Shown: positions 52,647 through 61,793, numbered from the stretch's first letter. The stretch is 64,000 nt of DNA from Pseudomonas botevensis (GCF_019145475.1 NZ_JAHTKI010000025.1:22098-86097), one strand, 5' to 3'. Made by a program: numbers and translations. The notes: a model not told the origin generated them from the sequence alone.

Positions 52647-54728
52647 ATGAGTTATCAGGTTCTTGCACGTAAATGGCGTCCGCGCTCGTTCCGCGAAATG
52701 GTCGGCCAGACCCATGTGCTCAAGGCTCTGATCAATGCCTTGGACAGCCAGCGGCTGCACCATGCGTACCTGTTCACCGGTACGCGGGGGGTGGGCAAGA
52801 CCACGATTGCGCGGATCATCGCCAAATGCCTGAACTGTGAGATAGGTATCACTTCCAGCCCTTGCGGCGAGTGTTCGGTCTGCCGCGAAATCGATGAAGG
52901 GCGCTTTGTCGACCTGATCGAGATCGACGCCGCGAGCCGCACCAAGGTCGAGGACACCCGCGAGCTGCTCGACAACGTGCAGTACGCGCCGAGCCGGGGC
53001 CGCTTCAAGGTCTACCTGATCGACGAAGTCCACATGCTCTCCAGCCATTCCTTCAATGCGCTGTTGAAAACCCTCGAAGAGCCGCCGCCTTACGTCAAGT
53101 TCATCCTGGCGACCACCGACCCGCAGAAACTTCCTGCAACGATTCTCTCGCGCTGCCTGCAGTTCTCCCTGAAAAACATGACGCCGGAGCGGGTGGTCGA
53201 GCATCTGACCCACGTCCTCGGCGCTGAAAACGTACCGTTCGAAGACGACGCGCTGTGGCTGCTGGGCCGCGCGGCGGACGGCTCGATGCGTGATGCCATG
53301 AGCCTGACCGACCAGGCCATCGCCTTTGGCGAAGGCAAGGTGTTGGCCGCCGATGTGCGGGCGATGCTCGGCACGCTGGATCACGGCCAGGTTTACGACG
53401 TCTTGCATGCGCTGATCGAAGGCGATGCCAAGGCGCTGCTCGAAGCCGTGCGCCATCTGGCCGAACAAGGCCCGGACTGGAACGGCGTACTCTCGGAAAT
53501 TCTCAATGTGCTGCACCGCGTTGCTATCGCCCAGGCGCTGCCGGACGGTGTCGACAATGGCCACGGCGATCGTGACCGGGTGTTGGCGCTGGCCCAGGCG
53601 CTGCCGGCCGAAGACGTGCAGTTCTATTACCAGATGGGCCTGATCGGGCGCCGCGATTTGCCGCTGGCGCCGGATCCTCGCGGCGGTTTCGAAATGGTCT
53701 TGCTGCGGATGCTGGCCTTCCGGCCCGCCGACAGCGCGGACGCCCCAAGGCAACCGCTAAAGCCAGTGGGGATCAGCCAGGCCACAGTTGATTCCGCAAA
53801 CTCAGTGGCTGCCGCGCCGAAGGCTGCGCCGGTGGTCGCTGCAGTGACTGCGCCGGCCCCGGCACCCGTGGTGGCGCCTGAGCCAGCACCCGCGCCGGTT
53901 GCGCCTGTCGCGGTGGCTGAACCTGAGCCTGAGCCGGAACCCGTGCCCGAGCCCGCCGCTGTGGAAGACGTCGTCGACCTGCCGTGGAACGATCCGGTAG
54001 AACCGGCGCCCGTGCAGCAACCGGCTGTCGAGCCGGTGCTGGAAACCGCCGCCGAGCAACCCGAGCTGCCGCCGATGCCGCTTCCGACCCCGGACAGCGT
54101 CGTTCCGCAAGCCCCGGAGTGGGCCGCCGCGCCGATTCCCGAGCCATCGGTCGCCGACGTCGATGCCGCGACGCCGGGCATGGACATGGACGACGAACCG
54201 CCGCTCGACGAGGATTACATCGAGCCGGACATGGCGGCCTACAGTTACCTCGACGATCTGGCCAGCGAGCACGCCGTCGATCCTGCACCGGAGCCCGAGC
54301 CGGAACCTGCGGCGGCGCCGGCTACCGGCCTGGCCCTGCAATGGCTGGAGCTGTTCCCGAAACTGCCGATTTCCGGCATGACCGGCAGCATCGCCGCCAA
54401 CTGCACGCTGATCGCGGTCGACGGCGACGATTGGCTGATGCACCTGGACCCGGCCCACAGCGCCTTGTTCAACGCGACCCAGCAGCGTCGTCTCAACGAT
54501 GCGTTGAACCAATATCACGGGCGCACCCTGAACCTGCGCATGGAGCTGATCAAGCCCGAGCAGGAAACCCCGGCCCAGGCGGCGTCCCGGCGCCGCGCCA
54601 ACCGTCAGCGCGAGGCGGAGGAGTCGATCCATGGCGATCCGTTCATCCAGCAGATGGTGCAGCAGTTCGGCGCGGTCGTGCGACACGATACTATTGAACC
54701 TGTCGACGCTCTGGTCACTCAGGGCTAA
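52647..54728 (+). CDS. dnaX: DNA polymerase III subunits gamma and tau
   Basis: A 693-residue clamp-loader ATPase. Walker A TGTRGVGKTT near 45, zinc Cys set (CLNCEIGITSSPCGECSVC, 65-80), DEVHMLS near 127 and sensor LSRCLQF near 170. A long Pro/Ala/Glu linker (about 385-560) precedes a C-terminal tau-type domain (LQWLELFPKLPISGM). I noticed no A-AAA-AAG slippery site like that making gamma in E. coli, so how a gamma form arises, if it does, is unclear. Start ATG 52647 (MSYQVLARKWRP) is the family start; its ribosome site is weak. Confidence 0.95.
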   Translation: MSYQVLARKWRPRSFREMVGQTHVLKALINALDSQRLHHAYLFTGTRGVGKTTIARIIAKCLNCEIGITSSPCGECSVCREIDEGRFVDLIEIDAASRTKVEDTRELLDNVQYAPSRGRFKVYLIDEVHMLSSHSFNALLKTLEEPPPYVKFILATTDPQKLPATILSRCLQFSLKNMTPERVVEHLTHVLGAENVPFEDDALWLLGRAADGSMRDAMSLTDQAIAFGEGKVLAADVRAMLGTLDHGQVYDVLHALIEGDAKALLEAVRHLAEQGPDWNGVLSEILNVLHRVAIAQALPDGVDNGHGDRDRVLALAQALPAEDVQFYYQMGLIGRRDLPLAPDPRGGFEMVLLRMLAFRPADSADAPRQPLKPVGISQATVDSANSVAAAPKAAPVVAAVTAPAPAPVVAPEPAPAPVAPVAVAEPEPEPEPVPEPAAVEDVVDLPWNDPVEPAPVQQPAVEPVLETAAEQPELPPMPLPTPDSVVPQAPEWAAAPIPEPSVADVDAATPGMDMDDEPPLDEDYIEPDMAAYSYLDDLASEHAVDPAPEPEPEPAAAPATGLALQWLELFPKLPISGMTGSIAANCTLIAVDGDDWLMHLDPAHSALFNATQQRRLNDALNQYHGRTLNLRMELIKPEQETPAQAASRRRANRQREAEESIHGDPFIQQMVQQFGAVVRHDTIEPVDALVTQG

Positions 54729-54796
54729 TAACTGAAGGCGCTCGGCTACACTGGGCCGGGCGCTGTTTTGATCCCAGTACTTTTGAGGTGATTCCC

Positions 54797-55135
54797 ATGA
54801 TGAAAGGTGGCATGGCCGGCCTGATGAAGCAGGCACAGCTGATGCAGGAAAAAATGGCCAAGGCGCAGGAAGAACTGGCCAACGCCGAAGTCACCGGCAA
54901 GGCCGGCGGCGATATGGTCACCGTGGTGATGACCGGTCGTCACGACCTCAAGCGCGTGAGCATCGACCCGACGCTGCTGCCGGGCCTGGACGAAGACGAT
55001 CGTGAAGTGATCGAAGATCTGGTCGCCGCCGCCGTCAACGACGCCGTGCGCAAGATCGAAGCCAACAGCCAGGAAAAAATGGGCAGCATGACCGCTGGCA
55101 TGAACCTGCCTGCCGGTATGAAACTGCCATTCTGA
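54797..55135 (+). CDS. ybaB: Nucleoid-associated protein YbaB/EbfC
   Basis: A 112-residue small DNA-binding dimer with the family helix GLMKQAQLMQEKMAKAQEEL and ending AGMNLPAGMKLPF. It lies 68 bases after dnaX in the conserved dnaX-ybaB-recR order. GAGGTG lies six bases before ATG 54797 (starting MMKGG). Downstream is a terminator and then an extra gene before recR, unlike E. coli. Confidence 0.94.
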   Translation: MMKGGMAGLMKQAQLMQEKMAKAQEELANAEVTGKAGGDMVTVVMTGRHDLKRVSIDPTLLPGLDEDDREVIEDLVAAAVNDAVRKIEANSQEKMGSMTAGMNLPAGMKLPF

Positions 55136-55163
55136 TTCGCCTTTGGGCAGCAGATGAGCTACA

Positions 55164-55196
55164 CAAAATGCCAGGCATTGCGCCTGGCATTTTTGT
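55164..55196 (+). terminator. Intrinsic terminator after ybaB
   Basis: AAAATGCCAGGC and GCCTGGCATTTTT arms with a five-base loop and a T-rich tail, 29 bases after the stop. It separates dnaX-ybaB from the reductase gene and recR. Confidence 0.88.
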
Positions 55197-55228
55197 TTCC
55201 GCTGTTTGTGCTGGTGGTGCGGTCAGGG

Positions 55229-55258
55229 TCGCTTGCGCGAGCAAGCCCGCTTCCACAG
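55229..55258. repeat. Single REP element
   Basis: One copy of the REP core (gcttgcgcgagcaagcccgcttccacagg), itself containing a short palindrome, between the ybaB terminator and the reductase gene. Confidence 0.6.
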
Positions 55259-55367
55259 GAGCTGAGCCCTGCGCAGCCCGACCCAACTGACAAAACATCG
55301 AACGCAAAACGGCTACCAGGGTCTGCTCCCTATACCGCTGAACTCATCATTCACAGGAGACGCTGAC

Positions 55368-56402
55368 ATGTCCGACCCTCTGACGCTCAATCAACGTATC
55401 GTTCTGGCCTCGCGTCCGACAGGCGCGCCGACCCCTGAGAATTTCCGCCTGGAGCGCGAAGCGCTGGCGGATCTGGAAGACGGCCAGTTGCTGCTCAAGA
55501 CCCTTTACCTGTCACTCGATCCCTACATGCGCGGGCGCATGAGCGACGCGCCATCCTACGCGGCGCCGGTACAAATCGGCGAGGTGATGACCGGCGGTGC
55601 TGTCAGCCGGGTCGAGCAATCCCGTCATCCGAAATTCCACGTCGGCGATCTGGTGGTCGGTGCCACCGGTTGGCAAAGCCACAGCATCAGCGACGGGCGC
55701 AACATCATCCCGATCCCGTCCGGGCTGCCGAAACCATCGATGGCTCTGGGTGTGCTGGGCATGCCGGGGATGACCGCCTACATGGGCCTGATGGACATCG
55801 GCCAGCCGAAGGAAGGCGAAACCCTGGTGGTGGCCGCCGCTTCCGGCGCGGTCGGCTCGGTGGTCGGGCAAGTGGCGAAAATCAAGGGGCTGCGGGCCGT
55901 TGGCGTGGCCGGCGGGGCGGAGAAGTGCAAGTACGTAGTCGAGGAGCTGGGCTTCGATGCCTGCATCGATCACAAGGCCGCCGACTTCGCCCAACAACTG
56001 GCCAGGGCCTGCCCCAGCGGTATCGACATCTATTACGAAAACGTCGGTGGTCAGGTGTTCGATGCGGTGGTGCCGTTGCTTAACCCCAAGGCGCGGATCC
56101 CGTTGTGCGGTCTGATTTCCGGCTACAACGCTTCGGAGGCACCAAAAGGCCCGGATCGGCTGCCGCTGTTGCAACGGGCGTTGCTGACCAAGCGCGTGCG
56201 CATCCAGGGTTTCATCGTGTTCGATGACTATGGTGATCGTCAGCCGGAATTCATCAGCGCCATGGTGCCGTGGGTGCGCGATGGCAAGGTGAAGTTCCGC
56301 GAAGATGTGGTCGAGGGCCTGGAGCAGGCACCGCAGGCCTTTATCGGTCTGCTGGAGGGGCGCAACTTCGGCAAACTGGTAGTGCGGGTCGCCCGGGACT
56401 GA
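55368..56402 (+). CDS. NADP-dependent oxidoreductase, CurA/leukotriene B4 dehydrogenase-like
   Basis: A 344-residue medium-chain reductase without catalytic zinc. The nucleotide-binding loop AAASGAVGSVVGQVAK lies near 160 and the YYENVGG motif near 222 is typical of the alkenal/one reductase (CurA, PtgR) branch. N-terminal YLSLDPYMRGRM is also branch-typical. It probably reduces alpha,beta-unsaturated ketones or aldehydes with NADPH; exact substrate unknown. AGGAGA precedes the ATG. It interrupts the ybaB-recR pair. Confidence 0.9.
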   Translation: MSDPLTLNQRIVLASRPTGAPTPENFRLEREALADLEDGQLLLKTLYLSLDPYMRGRMSDAPSYAAPVQIGEVMTGGAVSRVEQSRHPKFHVGDLVVGATGWQSHSISDGRNIIPIPSGLPKPSMALGVLGMPGMTAYMGLMDIGQPKEGETLVVAAASGAVGSVVGQVAKIKGLRAVGVAGGAEKCKYVVEELGFDACIDHKAADFAQQLARACPSGIDIYYENVGGQVFDAVVPLLNPKARIPLCGLISGYNASEAPKGPDRLPLLQRALLTKRVRIQGFIVFDDYGDRQPEFISAMVPWVRDGKVKFREDVVEGLEQAPQAFIGLLEGRNFGKLVVRVARD

Positions 56403-56468
56403 GGATTTGACGCTGGCCGGAGGCGCGGGTATAAACCGCGTCTCGTTGTTTTGTCGGACTTTTTACCC

Positions 56469-57071
56469 ATGAGCTTCAGCCCTTTGATTCGCCAACTGAT
56501 CGACGCCCTGCGAACTTTGCCGGGCGTGGGTCAGAAAACTGCCCAGCGCATGGCGTTGCAGTTGCTCGAACGTGATCGCAGCGGCGGTACACGCCTGGCT
56601 CAGGCCTTGAGCCAGGCCATGGAGGGGGTCGGTCATTGCCGTCAGTGCCGGACGCTGACCGAAGACGATTTGTGCCCGCAATGCGCCGATCCGCGCCGCG
56701 ACGACACGTTGCTGTGCGTGGTGGAAGGGCCGATGGACGTCTATGCGGTCGAGCAGACCGGCTTCCGTGGCCGTTACTTCGTGCTCAAGGGGCACCTGTC
56801 GCCGCTGGACGGGCTCGGCCCGGAGGCGATCGGCATTCCGCAACTGATCGCGCGGATCGAAGAGGCGGGGACCTTCACTGAAGTGATCCTCGCGACCAAC
56901 CCGACCGTCGAGGGTGAAGCCACCGCGCACTACATTGCTCAGTTGCTGCACAACAAAGGCCTGATTGCTTCGCGGATCGCCCATGGCGTGCCATTGGGCG
57001 GCGAGCTGGAGCTGGTGGATGGTGGCACGCTGGCGCATTCGTTTGCCGGGCGCAAACCGATTTCTCTCTGA
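56469..57071 (+). CDS. recR: Recombination mediator RecR
   Basis: A 200-residue RecFOR component that, with RecO, loads RecA on gapped DNA. Helix-hairpin-helix (LRTLPGVGQKTAQRMALQLL, about 15-35), zinc Cys set CRQCRTLTEDDLCPQC near 57-72, TOPRIM domain (LCVVEGPMDVYAVEQTG) and C-terminal Walker-B-like part. Start at ATG 56469 (MSFSPLIRQL). Terminator follows. Confidence 0.96.
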   Translation: MSFSPLIRQLIDALRTLPGVGQKTAQRMALQLLERDRSGGTRLAQALSQAMEGVGHCRQCRTLTEDDLCPQCADPRRDDTLLCVVEGPMDVYAVEQTGFRGRYFVLKGHLSPLDGLGPEAIGIPQLIARIEEAGTFTEVILATNPTVEGEATAHYIAQLLHNKGLIASRIAHGVPLGGELELVDGGTLAHSFAGRKPISL

Positions 57072-57079
57072 TCAACAAT

Positions 57080-57108
57080 AAAGGATCACAGTCTTGCTGC
57101 GATCCTTT
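57080..57108 (+). terminator. Intrinsic terminator after recR
   Basis: AAAGGATC-a-CAG and CTG-c-GATCCTTT arms with a five-base loop; the T tail is short. Nine bases after the recR stop. Confidence 0.7.
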
Positions 57109-57168
57109 GATCTTGAAACCAAGCAAGCGCTCGGTTAAGTTCGGCGAACCCTTCAGTGGAGTTCGCCG

Positions 57169-58317
57169 ATGCCTGCCTTTCAGGAATACTTCGACCCCAG
57201 CCACCAAATGGTTCGCGACAGCGTCAGGCGTTTCGTCGAGCGCGAGATCCTGCCGGACATCGATCAGTGGGAGGAGGCCGAAAGCTTCCCTCGCGATCTG
57301 TACCTGAAGGCCGGTGCCGCGGGCATTCTCGGCATCGGTTATCCCGAGGCGCTGGGCGGCAGCCACGAAGGTGATCTGTTCGCCAAGATCGCCGCCAGTG
57401 AAGAACTGATGCGTTGCGGCTCGGGCGGTCTGGTGGCCGGGCTCGGTTCGCTCGACATCGGTCTACCTCCAATTCTCAAATGGGCACGCCCCGACGTGCG
57501 CGACCGCGTGGTGCCGTCCGTACTCAGTGGCGAAAAGATCAGTGCCCTGGCGGTCACCGAGCCTGGCGGCGGTTCTGACGTTGCCAATCTGCAGACCCGC
57601 GCCGTGCGTGACGGCGATCACTACCGGGTCAGCGGCAGCAAAACCTTCATCACCAGCGGCGTGCGTGCGGATTTCTACACCGTTGCGGTGCGCACCGGTG
57701 CGCCGGGTTTCGGCGGCATCAGTCTGTTGCTGATCGAGAAGGGCACGCCGGGGTTCACCGTCGGGCGGCAACTGAAGAAAATGGGCTGGTGGGCGTCGGA
57801 TACCGCTGAATTGTTCTTCGATGACTGCCGGGTGCCCGTAGGAAATCTGATCGGTGCGGAAAACATGGGCTTCGCCTGCATCATGGGCAACTTCCAGAGC
57901 GAACGCCTGGCCCTGGCGCTGATGGCCAACATGACCGCGCAACTGGCGCTGGAAGAGAGCCTGAAGTGGGCGCGGGAGCGTGAAGCGTTCGGCAAACCCA
58001 TCGGCAAGTTTCAGGTGATCAAGCATCGCCTGGCGGAAATGGCCACGGCGCTGGAAGTCTCGCGGGAGTTTACCTATCGCCAGGCGGCGAAAATGGCGGC
58101 GGGGCAGAGTGTGATCAAGGAGATTTCCATGGCGAAGAATTTCGCCACCGACACCTCGGACCGGATCACCACCGAGGCGGTGCAGATTCTGGGCGGGTTG
58201 GGTTACATGCGTGAGAGTCGGGTGGAGCGGCTGTATCGGGATAACCGCATTCTGTCGATTGGCGGCGGGACGCGAGAGGTGATGAACGAGATCATCAGCA
58301 AGCAGATGGGGCTTTGA
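57169..58317 (+). CDS. Acyl-CoA dehydrogenase
   Basis: A 382-residue FAD-dependent dehydrogenase. Flavin/substrate loops ALAVTEPGGGSDVANLQT near 125 and KTFITSGVRAD near 160; C-terminal signature QILGGLGYMRESRVERLYRDNRI. The usual catalytic Glu of medium-chain enzymes (YEGT) is replaced by GGGT, whereas SERLALALM in the middle helix offers a Glu like that used by isovaleryl-CoA and long-chain dehydrogenases. Substrate unknown, perhaps branched or long acyl-CoA. No CoA-pathway neighbours. Confidence 0.92.
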   Translation: MPAFQEYFDPSHQMVRDSVRRFVEREILPDIDQWEEAESFPRDLYLKAGAAGILGIGYPEALGGSHEGDLFAKIAASEELMRCGSGGLVAGLGSLDIGLPPILKWARPDVRDRVVPSVLSGEKISALAVTEPGGGSDVANLQTRAVRDGDHYRVSGSKTFITSGVRADFYTVAVRTGAPGFGGISLLLIEKGTPGFTVGRQLKKMGWWASDTAELFFDDCRVPVGNLIGAENMGFACIMGNFQSERLALALMANMTAQLALEESLKWAREREAFGKPIGKFQVIKHRLAEMATALEVSREFTYRQAAKMAAGQSVIKEISMAKNFATDTSDRITTEAVQILGGLGYMRESRVERLYRDNRILSIGGGTREVMNEIISKQMGL

Positions 58318-58339
58318 CTGATGCGGTGAAGCGGCTGGT

Positions 58340-58396
58340 CCTTCGCGAGCAGGCCCGCTCCCACAAAAGCAGGGGGAGCGGGCTTGCTTGCGAAGG
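58340..58396. repeat. REPIN
   Basis: Inverted REP copies (ccttcgcgagcaggcccgctccc and gggagcgggcttgcttgcgaagg) between the convergent acyl-CoA dehydrogenase gene and apt. Confidence 0.75.
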
Positions 58397-58414
58397 CGTC
58401 GTTTCAGGTGCCGC

Positions 58415-58963
58415 TTACTTGTCGGTCAGGGCAAACTGGGTCAGGCAGAAGGTCGGGATTCCCATGTCCTGCAAACGCTGCGAACCACCCAGCTCCGGCA
58501 GGTCGATGATCGCCGCCGCTTCATGCACCCGCGCGCCCATGCGGCGGATCAGGTTGGCCGCCGCGATCAGCGTGCCGCCGGTGGCGATCAGGTCATCGAA
58601 CATCACCACCGAATCGCCTTCGCAGAGGCTGTCGGCGTGCACTTCGAGAAACGCTTCGCCGTACTCGGTCGCGTAACCCTCGGCCAGCACGTCGGCCGGC
58701 AGTTTGCCTTGCTTGCGGAACAGCACCAGCGGCTTGTTCAACTGGTAGGACAGCACCGAGCCGATCAGGAAACCGCGCGCATCCATGGCGCCGATGTGGG
58801 TGAAGTCGGCTTCCACGTAACGGTGGGCGAAGCTGTCCATCACCAGGCGCATGGCCTTGGGCGATTGAAACAGCGGGGTGATGTCGCGAAAGATCACGCC
58901 CGGTTTCGGGAAGTCGATCACGGGGCGGATCAGGGATTTGATGTCGAAGGAGTCGAAGACCAT
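58415..58963 (-). CDS. apt: Adenine phosphoribosyltransferase
   Basis: A 182-residue purine-salvage enzyme joining adenine and PRPP to AMP. N-terminal IRPVIDFPKPGVIFRDITPL, DARGFLIG near 70 and the PRPP motif VMFDDLIATGGTL near 130. Start at ATG 58963 (MVFDSFDIKSLI); nine upstream in-frame codons are not conserved-looking. About 80 bases after anr, on the same strand. Confidence 0.95.
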   Translation of the reverse strand: MVFDSFDIKSLIRPVIDFPKPGVIFRDITPLFQSPKAMRLVMDSFAHRYVEADFTHIGAMDARGFLIGSVLSYQLNKPLVLFRKQGKLPADVLAEGYATEYGEAFLEVHADSLCEGDSVVMFDDLIATGGTLIAAANLIRRMGARVHEAAAIIDLPELGGSQRLQDMGIPTFCLTQFALTDK

Positions 58964-59041
58964 CGTCGAGGTGTCCTGGCAGGGCTGCAAACGGCGCAGT
59001 ATACCCGCGGCTGAAACGGTTCGCTCGGCCGCGGGTCGAGA

Positions 59042-59776
59042 TCAGCCGTCGAGCGAGCCGCCGGCCAAGGCGCAGAGCTGGATCGGGTCGAGGATATGGA
59101 TTTCCTTGCCCTCGGCGGCAATCAGTTCGTTCTGCTGGAAACGGGTGAACACCCGGGACACGGTTTCCACCGCCAGCCCCAGATAGTTGCCGATTTCGTT
59201 GCGCGACATGCTCAGGCGGAACTGATTGGCCGAGAACCCACGGGCGCGGAAGCGCGCGGAGAGGTTGACCAGGAACGTCGCGATCCGTTCATCGGCGGTC
59301 TTCTTCGACAACAGCAGCATCATTTGCTGGTCGTCGCGGATTTCGCGGCTCATCACGCGCATCAACTGACGGCGCAACTGCGGCAATTGCAGGGCCAGTT
59401 CATCGAGGCGTTCGAAGGGGATTTCACACACCGAGGTGGTTTCCAGGGCCTGGGCGGAGACCGGGTGTTTCTCGGTGTCCATGCCGGACAGGCCGACCAG
59501 TTCGCTCGGCAGGTGGAAGCCGGTGAGTTGTTCTTCGCCGGTATCGCTGAGGCTGAAGGTCTTCAGCGCGCCGGAGCGTACTGCATAAACGGAATCGAAA
59601 GTGTCGCCCTGGCGGAACAGGAACTCACCCTTTTTCAACGGGCGGCCACGTTTGACGATTTCGTCCAGCGCATCCATGTCTTCCAGATTCAGCGAAAGTG
59701 GCAGGCAGAGAGGGGCCAGGCTGCAATCCTTGCAATTAGCCTGGTTATGAGCGCGCAGTTTAACTGGCTCGGACAT
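59042..59776 (-). CDS. anr: Anaerobic regulator Anr (FNR homologue)
   Basis: A 244-residue CRP/FNR activator. Four Cys for the oxygen-labile [4Fe-4S] cluster: C15, C18, C24 and C117. cAMP-like beta-roll (about 40-150) and C-terminal helix-turn-helix (about 185-220; LSMSRNEIGNYLGLAVETVSRVF contains the E--SR recognition set). It activates low-oxygen genes at TTGAT-N4-ATCAA sites; such a site precedes the nearby hemN. Neighbours hemN and cco genes form the usual low-oxygen cluster. Confidence 0.96.
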   Translation of the reverse strand: MSEPVKLRAHNQANCKDCSLAPLCLPLSLNLEDMDALDEIVKRGRPLKKGEFLFRQGDTFDSVYAVRSGALKTFSLSDTGEEQLTGFHLPSELVGLSGMDTEKHPVSAQALETTSVCEIPFERLDELALQLPQLRRQLMRVMSREIRDDQQMMLLLSKKTADERIATFLVNLSARFRARGFSANQFRLSMSRNEIGNYLGLAVETVSRVFTRFQQNELIAAEGKEIHILDPIQLCALAGGSLDG

Positions 59777-59931
59777 TTCTTAAATCCTTGTGGGAAAACA
59801 CACATAAGGCGTAAGGGTAACCCACGGGAGGACATTCAGGCCAGCCTGTGGCGAGATTGCCATTCGGGGATAAAGCCACGGTCGATAAGGCCGATACAGC
59901 GGTATCAGAATGCATACAAGGAACCGTTTCG

Positions 59932-60414
59932 ATGACCATTATCGGCACGCCGGGCCCCGGTAACAGCGGTATTGCCTCGTTGGTTGAGGTGACTGACACC
60001 TCCGCGGCAGTTGAGCCCGTCACCGATGCGTCGGCGATGGCAAGCCCGACCTTGGTCGATAGCGTCAAAGTGTCGCTGTCCGGTGCTGCCATCGCCAGGT
60101 CCGCCGGGGCGGGTGGCAACAACCGGGACATCGAAGCCAGCGACTTGCCAGAGAACGTCCAGCAGTTGCTGAAGATGATCCGCAAATTGCAGCAACAGAT
60201 TGCCGAGAAAAATGCGCTGATCAACCAAGTGATGCTCGACAGCAAACTCTCCAATGAAGAGCGACTCGCCAAGGTGGCAGCCTTCAGGAGTGCGATTGCC
60301 GCGCTCAACACCGGACTGATCACCGCCAACCTGTCGCTGGCCAAAGTCGTCACGCAATCGAACATGACCCCCGATCAAAACATGAAAACCGGCGAACTGC
60401 TGACAAAAATCTAG
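59932..60414 (+). CDS. Hypothetical protein between anr and hemN
   Basis: A 160-residue protein that I do not recognise. Residues 1-70 are rich in Ala, Ser, Thr, Gly and Val and look disordered. Residues about 72-145 are strongly helical (PENVQQLLKMIRKLQQQIAE then LSNEERLAKVAAFRSAIAAL) and may form a coiled coil. No Cys, no signal peptide, no membrane helix. ATG 59932 has AAGGAA eight bases upstream; an earlier GTG-type start is possible but unsupported. Divergent from anr; its stop overlaps the hemN stop by three bases. PAO1 also has a hypothetical gene here, from memory. Confidence 0.72.
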   Translation: MTIIGTPGPGNSGIASLVEVTDTSAAVEPVTDASAMASPTLVDSVKVSLSGAAIARSAGAGGNNRDIEASDLPENVQQLLKMIRKLQQQIAEKNALINQVMLDSKLSNEERLAKVAAFRSAIAALNTGLITANLSLAKVVTQSNMTPDQNMKTGELLTKI

Positions 60415-61793
60415 ATCACCCGGGAAAAACGCTGGCGATTCTGCTGTTCCAGATAGGCATCGAACACCATGCACACCGAGCGTACCAACAGGCGTCCGGC
60501 GGGCAGCACGGTGATCCGTTCGCGATCGAGTTCGATCAGGCCATCCTTGGCCATGCCGCTGAGCTGTGGCCACAGACCACCGAAATAACCCTGGAAGTCG
60601 ATGTTGAACGCCCGTTCGATGGCGGCGAATTCCAGGCTGAAATTGCAGATCAGTTGCTGAATCACCGCGCGGCGCAGGCGATCGTCGGTGTTGCACAGCA
60701 AGCCGCGACTGGTCGCCAGTTGCGCGGCGGCCAGGGTGTTCTGGTATTGATTGAGGTCGCTGCTGTTCTGGCAGTACAAATCGCCGATCTGACTGATCGC
60801 CGACACGCCCAGGCCAATCAGATCGCAATGCCCATGGGTGGTGTAGCCCTGGAAGTTGCGTTGCAGCGTCGACTCTTCCTGGGCGATCGCCAGTTCATCG
60901 TCGGGCAGGGCGAAGTGATCCATGCCGATGTAGCGATAGCCGGCGGCGGTCAGTTGCTCGATGGTGCGTTGCAGCATTTCCAGTTTCTGCGTCGGACTCG
61001 GCAGTTCATTGCCGTTGATTCGCCGCTGCGGCATGAAGCGTTCCGGCAGGTGCGCGTAGTTGAACACCGAGAGCCGGTCCGGTTGCAGGCTGATGACTTC
61101 CTCGACGGTGCGGGCGAAGTTGTCCGGGGTCTGTTTGGGCAAACCGTAGATCAGGTCGATGTTGATCGAGCGAAATTGCAGCGTGCGCGCCGCATCGATC
61201 ACGGCGCGGGTTTCTTCCAGGCTTTGCAGGCGATTGACCGCCCGTTGCACCGCCGGATCAAGGTCTTGCAGGCCGATGCTGACCCGGTTGAAGCCCAGTT
61301 CGCGCAGCAGGCCCATGGTCGACCAGTCGGCTTCCCGGGGATCGATTTCGATGCCGTAGTCGCCGGAGTCATCCTCCAGCAGATTGAAATGCTTGCGCAG
61401 GTGCGCCATCAGTTGCCGTAGCTCATCGTGGCTGAGGAACGTCGGGGTGCCGCCGCCGAAGTGCAGTTGCTCGACTTTTTGCGCCGGGTCGAGGTGACAG
61501 GCGATCAGCTGGATTTCCTGCTCGAGCCGTTGCAGGTACGGCAGCGCACGGCCGCGATCCTTGGTGATGACCTTGTTGCAGGCGCAGTAGTAGCAAATGT
61601 TCGCGCAGAACGGCACATGCACGTACAGCGACAGCGGTCGCAGGGCCTTGCGGCTGTCGCGCAGGGCGTGGAACAGGTCGAAGGTGCCGACCTGACTGTT
61701 GAATTGCACGGCCGTCGGGTACGAGGTATAGCGCGGCCCCGCCAGGTCGTAGCGGCGGATCAAATCGGTGTCCCAACGAATGGCGTCGAGCAT
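60411..61793 (-). CDS. hemN: Oxygen-independent coproporphyrinogen III oxidase
   Basis: A 460-residue radical SAM enzyme making protoporphyrinogen IX without oxygen. The cluster motif FCANICYYCAC near residue 60 is C-x3-C-x2-C-x-C, as in true HemN rather than HemW. LHFGGGTPTFL and the N-terminal RYTSYPTA substrate segment are also present. It supplies haem when oxygen is scarce. A perfect Anr box lies about 64 bases upstream. Confidence 0.95.
   Translation of the reverse strand: MLDAIRWDTDLIRRYDLAGPRYTSYPTAVQFNSQVGTFDLFHALRDSRKALRPLSLYVHVPFCANICYYCACNKVITKDRGRALPYLQRLEQEIQLIACHLDPAQKVEQLHFGGGTPTFLSHDELRQLMAHLRKHFNLLEDDSGDYGIEIDPREADWSTMGLLRELGFNRVSIGLQDLDPAVQRAVNRLQSLEETRAVIDAARTLQFRSINIDLIYGLPKQTPDNFARTVEEVISLQPDRLSVFNYAHLPERFMPQRRINGNELPSPTQKLEMLQRTIEQLTAAGYRYIGMDHFALPDDELAIAQEESTLQRNFQGYTTHGHCDLIGLGVSAISQIGDLYCQNSSDLNQYQNTLAAAQLATSRGLLCNTDDRLRRAVIQQLICNFSLEFAAIERAFNIDFQGYFGGLWPQLSGMAKDGLIELDRERITVLPAGRLLVRSVCMVFDAYLEQQNRQRFSRVI

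Noticed and set aside
52647..54728. Programmed frameshift in dnaX
   Set aside because: I saw no A-AAA-AAG heptamer with a following hairpin in frame, so I do not claim one.
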